DNA of 64,000 bases from Muricea muricata (Eukaryota; Cnidaria; Anthozoa; Malacalcyonacea; Plexauridae): positions 46,643,213 to 46,707,212 of the forward strand of contig OY979716.1 of NCBI GenBank assembly GCA_963855995.1, read 5' to 3'. Shown piece after piece: positions 45,601-56,034 of the stretch. Every line of letters begins with the position of its first letter. The first letter of the stretch is position 1. The translations under genes were made by a program, and so were the position numbers. Under the pieces are notes generated by a model that was not told the origin of the DNA, did no database searches, and saw nothing but the letters and a program-made list of their open reading frames with translations.

Positions 45601-45956
45601 TATAAAATAGTATTGACAATATTAGCATATTCCGCCCTCTGACTTTGGGCGGGATATGCATTATGCAATACTTGAAACACGAATCGCGCGAGTTATAAAA
45701 GCGTGAGAATGAGGTAATACTGGGTTTCAGTTACTAGCTAACAACAAGCACACTGAAAAATTGGGTAAGAACCTGAAAATCCTACCAAATAACAAATAAA
45801 AGGCACCAAAAATCGCCATAATCAACATTTAAATTTTCTATATGAGCAAAACCACGATTTAGTTTTTCGCATTAATAACTCCTTTTATTTTTAGGGAGAT
45901 TTTTAGTCCCGCCCAGCGGGATCAGCGAGACCGCTAGCTACGCCACTGTGTACATT
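42613..45956. mobile_element. hAT-type element with perfect 8-bp target duplication, enclosing BEL/Pao integrase
   Basis: CAGTGGCGTAGCCAGC at 42621 and the inverse GCTAGCTACGCCACTG ending at 45948 are terminal inverted repeats. TGTACATT flanks both ends (42613-42620 and 45949-45956), an 8-bp duplication as made by hAT transposases. The unit is 3,328 bp without its own recognisable transposase, so it is non-autonomous. It contains the minus-strand BEL/Pao integrase ORF. The same ends occur on the MITE at 46039-46193. Confidence 0.85.
43942..45290 (-). CDS. BEL/Pao retrotransposon integrase and C-terminal domain, 5'-truncated
   Basis: An uninterrupted minus-strand frame. The computed start (TTG at 45216) is not the true edge: the frame continues to a TAA near 45292 and encodes NAPVPFSIKFPVLLP and NNHFT, the usual run-up to BEL integrase. 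Then follow an HHCC zinc-binding region (HERSLHSG, CVTCHK), the integrase core with catalytic D (TGVDFTG), D (ISDNAS) and E (YGGFWERL), and a C-terminal domain of the DUF5641 kind (VGDVVQVHDD, NWRLAIVERI). Gag, protease, reverse transcriptase and RNase H are absent upstream, and no LTR pair was found. It lies inside a hAT element. Either a solo fragment of a BEL insertion or an integrase carried as cargo. No stop or frameshift in about 450 codons. Confidence 0.88.
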
Positions 45957-46038
45957 TATTTTATTCGTCATCCATGACATAACACACAAAAACGTAATCG
46001 TTTTAGTTTACAACACTCGAGAACAAAATAACTCAGAG

Positions 46039-46193
46039 CAGTGGCGTAGCCAGCTTCGATAATTGGAGGGGCGAATATTCATATATTTGTGTTCATAGAC
46101 TTTAAAAACAATCGATTTCAAAAGAAATTAATGATGCAAAACATGATACATGAATATTCGCCCTTCCAATTATCGACGCTGGCTACGCCACTG
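46039..46193. repeat. Small hAT MITE with CAGTGGCGTAGCCAGC ends
   Basis: CAGTGGCGTAGCCAGCTTCG with ATAATTGGAGGGGCGAATAT is mirrored by ATATTCGCCCTTCCAATTAT with CGACGCTGGCTACGCCACTG. 155 bp. Flanks ACTCAGAG and ACTTCTGA do not form a clean 8-bp duplication. Its ends match those of the 3.3-kb element 90 bases away. Confidence 0.85.
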
Positions 46194-46819
46194 ACTTCTG
46201 AGTGACCACCATCATAAATACCCGCTTATCGCTCTTTGCCACATTGAGAAAGGATTTACCGCCCGTCTTGTCTTGTTTTCCGTACTCTTTGATTTTGTAT
46301 TCTCCCCAATGTTTTCCAAGTTTTTCTCCTCCAAAGGTCAAGGGAATCTTTGCTGCGGTAAATCGCTTTCTATAATTTCCGCCGTATTGCTCAATATTTC
46401 ACTGACGTCTCGCTGAATACATTCCTCCAGATTTAAAATGCCGTTCAATACATTGACATTGTCTGTATCACTTCCAACCTCTGCTACTGTACATAAGTAT
46501 TTCCAATTTTGGTAATTTTTTATGTTTCCCCGCCGTTGCTGTCAAAGATTTACGCGGCTTTCTCCCATCCCCGGTTTCACAAAAATCTTTCGTACTTTGT
46601 TTACTTTGCTCGACCAGTCAGACTCATTTGTTGGAAAGGTTGTTGCGTCCCGCATAGTCCGAGCAGAAATTTACGGCAAATGAGCAAAACTTTTGCACAT
46701 TTTTGTTAGCATTATCATTTCATTTTCTTTCTAATTTTATGATAAAAATATAGTTGAAGTATTCATTTAAAACCTACGATAAAAATTTAGCGGCTTGCGT
46801 GCCATTCATAAATATAAGC
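46194..46819. other. No supported feature
   Basis: Ordinary AT-rich sequence. I see no gene, RNA or complete element here. Confidence 0.3.
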
Positions 46820-46972
46820 ATAGATATAAGAGACATAGATTGCTGATGTATACCTAGCGGAGGTGGGGCCAACACATAGATATAGGAGACATAGATTGCC
46901 GACGTATACCTAGCGGAGGTGGGGTCAACAAGAGAAATCCAACATGGCGGAACAAGAGGGCAAAAAAAAGAC

Positions 46973-47414
46973 TGTAGACCAGCGAACTGTAATACAACTG
47001 GAACGCTAACTCAATACAAAAGTTCAGTTAATGGCTGAACCCAAGTTAGTTTTTCTGAATTTTGGGACGAAATACTTAACGCCAAAGATCGGACCGTATA
47101 TCAAATTGAAGCTATTAAAAAGTTACATTTAATATAAAAAATTCTTTAAACAAAAAAAAGATGCCTAAAAAATACGAAAACAACTGCAATTTTGAGAAAT
47201 ACTGCAAATTTTTCTTCAAAGTTTAAGGTGTTTGTTTTTCACCTAAAGCGTCAAAGTGTTTACATCAAATACAACTTTCTAATTGCTTTCATTTGATATA
47301 CGGCCCATTTTGTCACTATGAGTATTTGAACTCAAAACTCAGAAAAACTGAATCAAATTGGCTTCAATTTTTTCCCCTGACTTATCGTTCCAGTTTACTT
47401 ATAGTTCAATGCTA
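46973..47414. repeat. Inverted-repeat insert in the left arm
   Basis: TTTTTCTGAATTTTGGGACG and CGGACCGTATATCAAATTGA near 47048-47107 are mirrored by TTTGATATACGGCCCATTTT and GAACTCAAAACTCAGAAAAA near 47292-47348. Absent from the right arm, so it was inserted after the large foldback formed. Confidence 0.6.
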
Positions 47415-48219
47415 TACAGGGTGTATAAAAAAAACGGAGCCCATTTTTTGTGTCAAATTATTTCTAAATTACTGAAGCTTATAGCACAGTTTTGGACTTG
47501 TTTTAAACCACGTTCTTTTCTCTTTCGAACAAGCCGTAATTCGTATTTTTACTCCCAGTAACGTATGTGCTATGACAAATTTAGTAAAAGCTATCGATTT
47601 GAGATGCCTTCCAATTATGCAAATTCACTATGTCTTTCATGGTCGCCAGTTAAATTTTTTATTTTTTCGCTTATTACATAAATGGTATTTCTGTTAAACT
47701 TAATAAAACTTGTTATAAAGCTTTACAGAAGATAACGGACCGTTAACGTGCACTACGAACGGATAGTTCAAGCTTGTATCGACTTCATGAATATTAACAT
47801 GCAATTTCGACAACATTGTGCACGGGCGGATAAACAAAACGCTAATTTCGATCATTATTTTGGCATAAATCTAAGGTTTTTGTCGACGTAAACGGTCCGT
47901 TATCTTCTGTAAAGCTTTATAACAAGTTTTATTAAGTTTAACAGAAATACCATTTGTGTAATAATCGAAAAAATTAAAAATTTAACTGGCGACCATGAAA
48001 GACAGTGAATTTGCATAATTGGAGGGCATCTCAAATCGATAGCTTTTACTAAATTTGTCACAGCACATACGTTAATCGGAGTAAAAATACGAATTACGGC
48101 TTGTTCGAAAGAGAAAAGAACCTGGTTTAAAACAAGTCCAAAATTGTCCTATAAGCTTCAGTAATTTAGAAATAATTAGACACAAAACATGGACTCCGTT
48201 TTTTTTGATACATCCTGTA
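47415..48219. repeat. Mariner-like foldback MITE with TA target sites
   Basis: TACAGGGTGTATAAAAAAAA at the left and TTTTTTTTGATACATCCTGTA at the right, with near-perfect arms of about 330 bp (TTCGAACAAGCCGTAATTCG, TCGATTTGAGATGCC, CTGTAAAGCTTTATAACAAG) around a loop of about 140 bp. Flanked by TA on both sides. Confidence 0.88.
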
Positions 48220-48619
48220 AACTCTATTACAAAATCGACGATTTTTTGCAAATTTTGCCGTCCCTTTGTTTCAAAACTTATCTGATCAAGTTTTATGGGA
48301 GGGAGAAACATTACCCAAAGATTTTAAGCATATATTTGAGTGAATTTGATGAAAAGTCGCAAAATTATTAATCGATAAAAGTTCATGTGAAATGGTCTCT
48401 TGGTGAGTTCGAGCGTTTCATTGCCTGAAATCCTCGCTAAGTTGACATATAGCCTCTTCAATGGTTTCCTATGATTGTAACAAACATTCTGAAAACAATA
48501 GAGGAATAGTATGAGAAATAATTGTCGTAATCGTATTCGTTTAAACCGTTCAAGACTATTACTGTATTAGACATTTAGAGTTGAAATCACATGCTGTGTC
48601 CATCCGGGATTGCTTGCAG

Positions 48620-49615
48620 TATTTATTTAATCGATCTCATACATCTGCTTCTACAGACTGTCCGTGGACGAATAAATTTTCAGTTTTTTAATTGTTAGCT
48701 TGAGTGTCATTTCAGGCTTTCAACTCAAGTAATATTACATATTACTCAGTTAACTGCTACTAGAAATACATGCATGCTGCAACCCCTCGCCAGTAACTAA
48801 GAGCATGCAACTATATTTTCGAAATTACATGAAGTACTGATATACGTTGTTGTCATAGCAACACGGCAATTGTTATTCTTTCTGTATATTGTTTTCAAAA
48901 TGACAAAATATCAGTTTTTAATCCTTGTTTTATTGACAATTTTTTTAAATGGCACAACATTTGTCATCAGTATGTTATTACGCCTAATGTAAGCTTAAAT
49001 TTGGTATAAAATACGACCTATTAATTACTTTAGTAATAAAAAGACAGTCTTGCATTTACAAAACATAAACTTACTCTGGAATTTAAACAGCGAATAGACT
49101 GGATGAGTACGGCTACGCCGGCCTTCATAAAACATTAAAACACAAGTATAAATACGCATTATCAACAAACTTGCCTTGTGTTTCACGCCATAGTCAATTC
49201 TTGACGCTTCTCTGTATTTTCCCTGAATTAATCTCTCTTCAAGAATCTTGTGGCAGTCGTTTTCGTCTTATTTCTCGCCTTTTTGGATGCCTGCTTTGGA
49301 TGAAGTGTTTGCTACTCCTGATAGTCCGCCATATTCCTGAGATCAGAAATGACCACCCTTCGTTGGTTGTGAAAGTTGCCAAATCTTTTTGCAAAAATAC
49401 GAAATATTGTCCCCCAATATAGTCCGCCATATTTTTGAGATCAGTGATGACCACCCACTCACCGCCACCCTTGAGCCATGCGCCCGCGATATTTGATGAA
49501 CTTCAGACTTCGCTATGCTTTCCTTTTCCCGGGTGTAAATAGCCGTGCGGAATTAGTACCCTCGCCCCTGGTTAACGCCCGAACGGCTCTTCGCGCCGTT
49601 GGCTCGGGGATTAGT
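48620..49615. other. Unassigned interior of the 4.2-kb foldback
   Basis: No convincing coding. CTCAAAAATATGGCGGAC-type words near 49425 and 49335 (CCGCCATATTCCTGAGATCA, CCGCCATATTTTTGAGATCA) form a direct repeat of about 100 bases apart. Confidence 0.3.
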
Positions 49616-49617
49616 AA

Positions 49618-50613
49618 TTTTAACACTACAATTAGGTGCTTATCATATTGAGGTGACTTGCCTAAGTTGAAAAGCGCATAAAATCAAAGACTTGTGCTCA
49701 TTAGCTTTCATCATACGTAGTTTTCAACTTGTTTAGCAAGGTAACTCACCTCCATTCATAGGTGTCTGATAGTGACATGGCAGAGAACACTTATATACCA
49801 ACACAAAGTTGGAACATTGTGATGACTAATATCTATTTAGTTTCATTTCAGCAGTTACTGAAAACTGCAAGATCAGCCCCAATTTAGTTTAAAAATTAGC
49901 AAGAACATTTTTAGTTTGGAGACACTATGATTGGAAATAGCCCTAACCAGCAATTTCAATAAAAAATTTACTTGAAAAATTACCTATTATCACTTATTAC
50001 AAATTATTATTACTTTAATGTGACACCTAATTTTGTACATCCAAGCATAATAGTGAGAATTTAATGAGAAGATATTGTGAAAAATAGTTATGTTTTATAA
50101 TAATATACAACAAAGCAGCTCAGAAAATATATCACCAAACTTGTGTTTAAGAAATAACTCTCCACACTTGCATAAAGTATAAATAAACAATGTAAAATAT
50201 ATTATATCAAAAAGAGAACAATTGCCTGTACAATAACTTTTTTCATTCTAACACCTCAAATACATATCTGTAAATTATGAAGACAGGACCATAACAGTCA
50301 TTCATAGTGTCTCCAAACTAAAAATATTCTTGCTAATTTTTAAACTGAATTGGTACTGATCTTGCAGTTTCAGTAACTGCTGAAATGAAAGTTAATTGAT
50401 ATTAGTCATTACAATGTTCCAACTTTGTGTTGGTGAGTGTTCTCTTTCATGTCACTATCAGGCACCTATTAATAGAGGTGAGTTACCTTGCTAAACAAGT
50501 TGAAAACTACATATGATGAAAGCTAATGAGCACAAGCCTTTGATTTTGTGCTCTTTTCAACTTAGGTAAGTTGCCTAAACATAATAAGCACCTATATAAT
50601 TGTAGTGTTGAAA
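49618..50613. repeat. Foldback MITE at the centre of the large foldback
   Basis: Arms of about 320 bp: AACACTACAATTAGGTGCTT, GTTTTCAACTTGTTTAGCAA and CCAACACAAAGTTGGAACAT at 49618-49945 return inverted at 50299-50613, ending AATTGTAGTGTTG. The loop is AT-rich and non-coding. Confidence 0.85.
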
Positions 50614-51489
50614 CAAATGTCTAATACAATAATAGTCTTGAACGTTCTGAACGAATACCATTACGACAATTATTTCTCATACTATTCTTCTATTGTTTTC
50701 AGAATGCTTGCCACAAATATAGGAATCCATTCAAGAGGCTATATGTCAACATAGCGAGGATTTCAGGCAATAAAACGCTCGAATTCACCAAGAGACCATT
50801 TCAGATGAACTTTTATCGATGAATAATTTTGCGACTTTTCATCAAATTTACTCAAATATATGCTTAAAATCTTTGCGTTATGTTTCTCCTTCCCATAAAA
50901 CTTAATCAGATGAGTTTCGCAACAAAGGGACGTCAAAACTTGCAAAAATCGTCGATTTTGTAATAGAGTCTATAGTCTTTTGCCCTCTTGTTCCGCCATG
51001 TTGGATTTCTCTTGTTGACCCCACCTCCGCTAGGTATACGTAAGGAATCTATGTCTCCTATATCTATGAGCGGCAACCCAACTTTCGATACCGAAAAAAA
51101 AATAACACAGAAAAACTGAGCGAGGCGGATTTATAACTCCGCCACGCCCTACGGGCAGGCGGAGTAATAACAAAATTTAAAATTGTAACTAGGGACCTTA
51201 ATTAAAAAGCCCTATGGTTTCTAGAAGGTTTCTAGCCCCACTTTTGTAAATTTTTTTTTTCATCTGTGTTATGAATTTTGGGCGAATCAATTAAAATAAA
51301 TAAAAAAATTGTTTCTCTGCGAGTTATGATCTCCAAGAATGACTTGTGCGAGCTACAATTTGGTACCAAAGTGGCAACATTCATTACACTTGTTCAGTCT
51401 CGTAGCAAGTTAGGTAATGTAAGTTGTAGTGTCAATGTAGAAAAGGCAAAAGACAACAAGGGTAGATTTGACAGTGTCGTTAATAGCAA

Positions 51490-52440
51490 TTCAAGTTCAA
51501 ATCCGTTAAAGATGTCTTTGATCCGAAATTAGGCCATATCCGAAATGTGGTGACACATACTATTGACACCGTAATTCTGCACCAATTAAACACCGCCCAC
51601 GCCGCTTACCTTACGCATATCGTGCTGAGGCAGACAGGCAAATCAAAGAAATGCTTGTGCAAAACATTATCCTGAGTCCCTGGTCAAACCCGATCGTATT
51701 AGTGAAAAAACGGTCTAGAGAATTGCGTTTTTGCGTAGATTATCGGAAGTTAAACGAAATGACGCTAAACGATTCTCATCCAATTCCTAACATTGGCGAC
51801 ACTTGGATTCCTTATAGGAGACGCGTCATACTTTTCAGCTTTAGATTTGCGCAGTGGTTATTGGCAACTATTATATAGACTGCCATCAAATATTAAATAT
51901 TCTGTAATCTGATTAAAACTTTTGGCAAAATTTGTTTGAAACATAATTTTAAATAACGATAAGTAGTGTTTTATGCGGTATTAGCTGAAGTTGTTTACAT
52001 TGCTAAATTAACTAATAAGATATTTTATCAAAATATAACTGCACTGGGAAGTTTTTTGGGTGGCAGTTGTTGTCTATATAGTAAAACTCACTCTCGTCGT
52101 ATATGAGCGATATATAGCCGACTCTGTGCTACGCACCTCATATACGACTCGAGTTCGTAGAATAACTGCCGTGCATAACAATAGATTAAGAGCAGTTATT
52201 GTAAGATTTCGAGAACACAATTTGCTCGTTAAGCTGGAGAAATGTCGTTTCGCCGAAACAAAGGGGCATGTTGTTTCGAGGGAGGGTATTAGCCGCATGA
52301 TCCGCAAAAGGTCGAGGCAGTTCAAAACATAACGGCACCAGGATGTTTAAATGAATTGCGGGGTTTCCTAGGTTTAGCCGGTTATTACATGCGTTTTATT
52401 GAGAATTTGCAATCATTTAAATTTTAAAGCATTCGTCAAA
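51490..52440 (+). pseudogene. Ty3/Gypsy reverse transcriptase remnants, split and frameshifted
   Basis: Fragment 1 (about 51490-51885) encodes PRRLPYAYRAEADRQIKEML, SPWSNPIVLVKK, LRFCVDYRKLNEMT and, after a frameshift near 51815, FSALDLRSGYWQ: the N-terminal fingers and palm of Gypsy RT. Fragment 2 (about 52170-52430) encodes LVKLEKCRFAETKGHVVSREG and, after another frameshift near 52295, DPQKVEAVQNITAP and LRGFLGLAGYYMRFIEN, the RT C-terminus. The catalytic YxDD region is missing: about 280 bases of AT-rich DNA with a hairpin (52090-52157) take its place. Dead element. Confidence 0.85.
52090..52157. repeat. Hairpin within the insertion that splits the Gypsy RT
   Basis: CACTCTCGTCGTATATGAG is mirrored by CTCATATACGACTCGAGTTC. 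The wider block 52055-52180 also has GGCAGTTGTTGTC against GAATAACTGCC, hinting at a small inverted-repeat element. Confidence 0.5.
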
Positions 52441-52767
52441 TCCGCCCTTATTTTCTTACCAAAGGTTAAAGATCGCGACTTCCCGATTTTGGAGTCGGCC
52501 TCCAATGGTTAGAAACGAATTTGTTCCTCGAGTCAACAGTGGGTAGTTAAGAGAGTTGAAACGACAGCAAATGCTGACTGTGATGAAGTCTAGCGTTCTC
52601 GGTGATTAACCTATACGTAGAAATAATTCTTTCACTGGTAGTCGATCTGAAAATACGCAACCTAAAATATACGGTTCCCCTTCGTTTTCGATCTTCCCCT
52701 GTAATTTTAGACGAAAATCTGCCTTTACAAGATCGGACAAGACTTGATAAGACTGTGGCAACGTCAG

Positions 52768-52835
52768 GGTTAGGTTAAAACGCGGAACCGGAATTGCAGA
52801 ATCCGGAATGCGGAATCCGGAATTGCAGAGTGCAT
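52768..52835. repeat. CCGGAAT minisatellite, inverted relative of 61905-62060
   Basis: GCGGAACCGGAATTGCAGAA with TCCGGAATGCGGAATCCGG is the reverse complement of the right part of 61985-62045. The match continues outward into TTAAAACGCGG and GTTAGG, so it is a shared unit, not chance composition. Confidence 0.8.
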
Positions 52836-52960
52836 AAATGCAGTTATTAAACGTGGCGTTCAGTTCAAGGAGAGCGAGATGAGCAAGTTCTGTCAAGAAA
52901 TGAGTGCTTTGCTAATGCGCCAGAAGGAGGATGTCGAGTCTGCCATTATGAAGCATGGTC
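52830..52960 (+). pseudogene. Coding fragment, probably the upstream part of the SWIM-finger gene at 60134
   Basis: An open stretch encodes VIKRGVQFKESEMSKFCQEM and SALLMRQKEDVESAIMKHG, then stops at the 3' tail of the minus-strand LINE (52961). I recall similar 'RQKEDVE..I.KHG' phrases upstream of the SWIM-type proteins in coral gene models, but this is memory, not a search. If right, the LINE split one gene. Confidence 0.4.
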
Positions 52961-53379
52961 CATTTCATTTCATTTCATTTCATTTGGAGTTTAAATACAC
53001 ATTTTCGCATAAACAATGAATTACAATGTGTTTACATTCAAAGTGAAATTCAGTTAATAGTTATTTACATGGTCACAAACTTTAAGGTAAAATAAATTAC
53101 AAATATTATTAATATATAAGTTAAAATCGAATAGTAAATTTAAAATATTGCTAAGGTATTTTCCTTTCTCTATTTCATGGCATTCAGTTCAACAATTGCT
53201 CTTGGAAAGAAACTGTTTTTAAAGCGTTCGGTTCTGCATTTATACAATGACAGATTATTTACGTTTCTAATATAATATTGTTGAGCACAAGCTCTGGATT
53301 GTGTCACGTGTTCAACGAGGGGACCTGCTCGTTTAGCAATCTTCGGTAATAACCGAGTCATGGCTTTGTTCACAGATAA
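52961..53379 (-). pseudogene. 3' end of the minus-strand LINE, separated from the rest by an insertion
   Basis: On the minus strand, 53379-53170 encodes SVNKAMTRLLPKIAKRAGPL and YKCRTERFKNSFFPRAIVE, then a stop. This corresponds to the C-terminus of LINE ORF2 (compare FKCHTKRFSDSCLPYCVKKW in the plus-strand LINE). A 3' UTR follows, and (AAATG)n, read as CATTT repeats at 52961-52985, forms the element's simple-repeat tail. The rest of ORF2 resumes at 56035. Confidence 0.8.
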
Positions 53380-56034
53380 GCGATGAACTCATCCGCATTC
53401 CTGGATACGTGACTTATCGAAAAGATAGATCTAATAATCAACGGGGAGAAGGCCTTTGCACGTATATAAGTTCACGACTTAACGTTATTGAATTGGGCGA
53501 TCTGTGTGAGCCTGAGATTGAAACTCAATGGTTCCTTATAAAAACGGACCGTCTACCAAGAGGAATCAATTCTATTGTATTGGGAACTGTCTATCACGCT
53601 CCTCAGAGCGACGGTCGTATCCTTCGCTCACATATTTTTAACTCCCTTGATTCTCTTCTTGCTACTTACCCGAATTCTGCGATTATGCTTCTTGGAGACT
53701 TTAACCAATTTAAACCAGCTAATTTGTGCTCCTCCTTTAAACTTAAGAAACTTGTGACAAAGCCTACAAGGGGAAATAATACCTTGGATCAAGCGTTTTC
53801 AACCCTACTACCGTATTATGAATCTATCATCTTACCGCCTGTTGCATCATCTGATCATTCCAGTGTCCTTCTCCAACCTACGGGAAAACCGACCCCAAGT
53901 TTACCAACAATGCGATTTCATAAACGTGATAGTAGAGCATCCAATAAGAGACATTTGATTGTCGCCTTAGAAAACTTTAATTGGACACCCATTATGCGGT
54001 TAAAATCTCCCTATCGTTTCAGTCAAAAAACACCCCAACGACAAACCGTGGATCACTCCCCTCATTAAAGACAACATCAAAAAGCGCCAGCAAGCTTCGG
54101 TGAAAAATGATTCACAAAATTACAAAGTATACCGCAATAAGGTGATAAAACTTTGTAAAAAGGCGAGACATCGATTTTTTGCTGATAAAATTAGTCATAC
54201 ACACGACACAGATCCCCACAAATGGTGGGATGGTATCAAAATGCTTTCTGGCTTAACGAAAACACCACCTATAACAAGCATCACAGTGAATGATACAATA
54301 CTAAGGGACGTTGATCTTGCGGAGTTGATAAGTGAATCCTTCAGCCGTGTCACTGATGATTTATCACCTTTAGCTTATACTCCTATCCCGGTGATAGATG
54401 TCCCTGATGAGTACATTATTTCTTCAGAAGCTGTAGAACTTGCTCTATCTGTTATTAATGAACGCAAATCAGTGGGACCTGATAAAATCCCAAATTGGGT
54501 ATTAAAAGATTGCGCATCAATCATTTCCAATCCTGTCTGTTCCATTTTTAATTCTTCCATTAGAGAAGGCCATGTCCCTAAGCTTTGGAAGAGTGCGGAA
54601 GTCCTGCCACTTGCGAAGACTCCCCAACCACAGTCTATTGACTCCGACCTTAGACCTATATCCTTGACACCTGTGATAAGCAAAGTTCTCGAAGGCTTTG
54701 TTTTTAATTGGATTGCACGCATAGTAATGCCTCATATCGATCCTTATCAATTTGGAAGCGTCAAAAGATCATCAACAACGCATGCCCTCGTTCATCTCCT
54801 TCATAGTTGGTTATCTGCTCTTGAGGAACCTAACACTTTTATTCGGACGTGCATGATAGACATTTCGAAAGCGTTTGACCGAATTGATCATAACATTTTG
54901 ATTGATAAATTAAGGTTACTTAATGTTCCACCTGTGCTTTTGAATTGGTGCGCTAGTTTTCTTGGACAACGGCAACAACGTGTTAAATTACAAAATTGTA
55001 CTTCGAACTGGAGAAGTATAAATGCTGGTGTACCACAAGGAACCAAACTTGGACCCTTATTTTTCCTGATAATGGTGAATGATTTGGTTAGCCAGGTACC
55101 CTTATATAAATATGTGGATGACAGCGCTTTGTCAGAGGTTGTTAGAGTCGGCGAATTGAATTTATGAACCTTACAGAATGAGGTGGATAGGGTTAACCAA
55201 TGGTCAATTGCGAACAATATGAATTTAAATGTTAAAAAAACGAAAGAATTTATTGTATCATTTTTAAAAAACCAACCATCACTCCAGCCATTGATGATTG
55301 ATAATCAGTACCTTGAGATGGTTCAGACTACAAAACTACTAGGTGTATACCTGACATCCGATCTTAAATGGACGAAGCACGTCACTCATATTTGTTCCAA
55401 AGCAAGCAAGCGTTTATATGCGCTCAGGCTACTTAAACGTAATGGCGTACAATCCCGTGATCTTCAGAAGGTTTATTGCAGCTTTGTTCGTCCTATTCTT
55501 GAATACGCGTGCCCGGTATGGCACTCTTCTTTATCGATTTTACTCAGTGACCAAATTGAGCATATTCAAAAACGTGCGCTGAGAATTATCTTGCCAAATA
55601 TGTCATATCAGGAGAGCCTGAGTATGTTAAAGTTGCCCACACTTACCGAAAGGAGAGAATTGTTGTGCATGCGGTTTTATAAAAAGAATTTATGTGATAC
55701 GTCAAGTAAACTGTCGGAGTTATTGCCTCATCCAACTTACCATCAGCACAACCTTAGACATGCACGGACCATTCCACTCTTCAAATGTCATACCAAACGT
55801 TTTAGTGATAGTTGTCTGCCATATTGTGTAAAGAAATGGGATGCTTTTTAACTTGTACTTTTCAATTTATTATACTCTGAGTAATTATTTCAGTATTTTT
55901 ATATCTTAACTCTTGATTGTTGTAATATAGTTAATATTTAATCCTAATTGTATCTTGAGTTTTTCAGTCTTCCTTGCGTTGACTGCCATTCAAGAATTTT
56001 ATAATAAATTCAAATTATAATTATAATTCTGTAA
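53380..56034 (+). mobile_element. 5'-truncated CR1/L2-like LINE inserted in the minus-strand LINE
   Basis: Begins inside the endonuclease domain near 53380 (DELIRIPGYVTYRKDR) and ends in an AT-rich tail with AATAAA (about 56002) and ATTATAATTATAATT. The open blocks 53409-54068, 54100-55167 and 55183-55851 are separated by a frameshift near 54010-54060 and an in-frame TGA at 55165-55167. Its borders coincide with the two halves of the other LINE. Confidence 0.85.
53385..55851 (+). pseudogene. LINE ORF2 (endonuclease fragment, reverse transcriptase), broken
   Basis: Residues from the apurinic-like endonuclease remain (VYHAPQSDGRI, LLGDFNQFKPANL, SSDHSSVLL), lacking the N-terminal catalytic N and E. 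The reverse transcriptase has RPISLTPVISKVLEGF, MIDISKAFDRIDHN, GVPQGTKLGPLFFLI and the active-site box KYVDDSAL. The C-terminal part has SKRLYALRLLKRNGV and FKCHTKRFSDSCLPYCV before TAA. A frameshift and a TGA (55165-55167) disable it. Related to, but well diverged from, the minus-strand LINE. Confidence 0.88.

Larger units (their letters stand above)
46820..51075. repeat. 4.2-kb foldback element with nested insertions
   Basis: The left arm comes in two pieces (46820-46972 and 48222-48610); the right arm is continuous (about 50625-51075). They share CCTAGCGGAGGTGGGGTCAA, GAGAAATCCAACATGGCGGA, ACTCTATTACAAAATCGACG and GAAATAATTGTCGTAAT in inverted order. The left end repeats its first 55 bases in tandem (46820-46929). 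The gap in the left arm is filled by inserted inverted-repeat elements; a further foldback fills the centre. Confidence 0.85.

Noticed and set aside
54375..55217. Minus-strand ORFs opposite the plus-strand LINE
   Set aside because: Antisense shadows; the sense frame carries the reverse transcriptase motifs.
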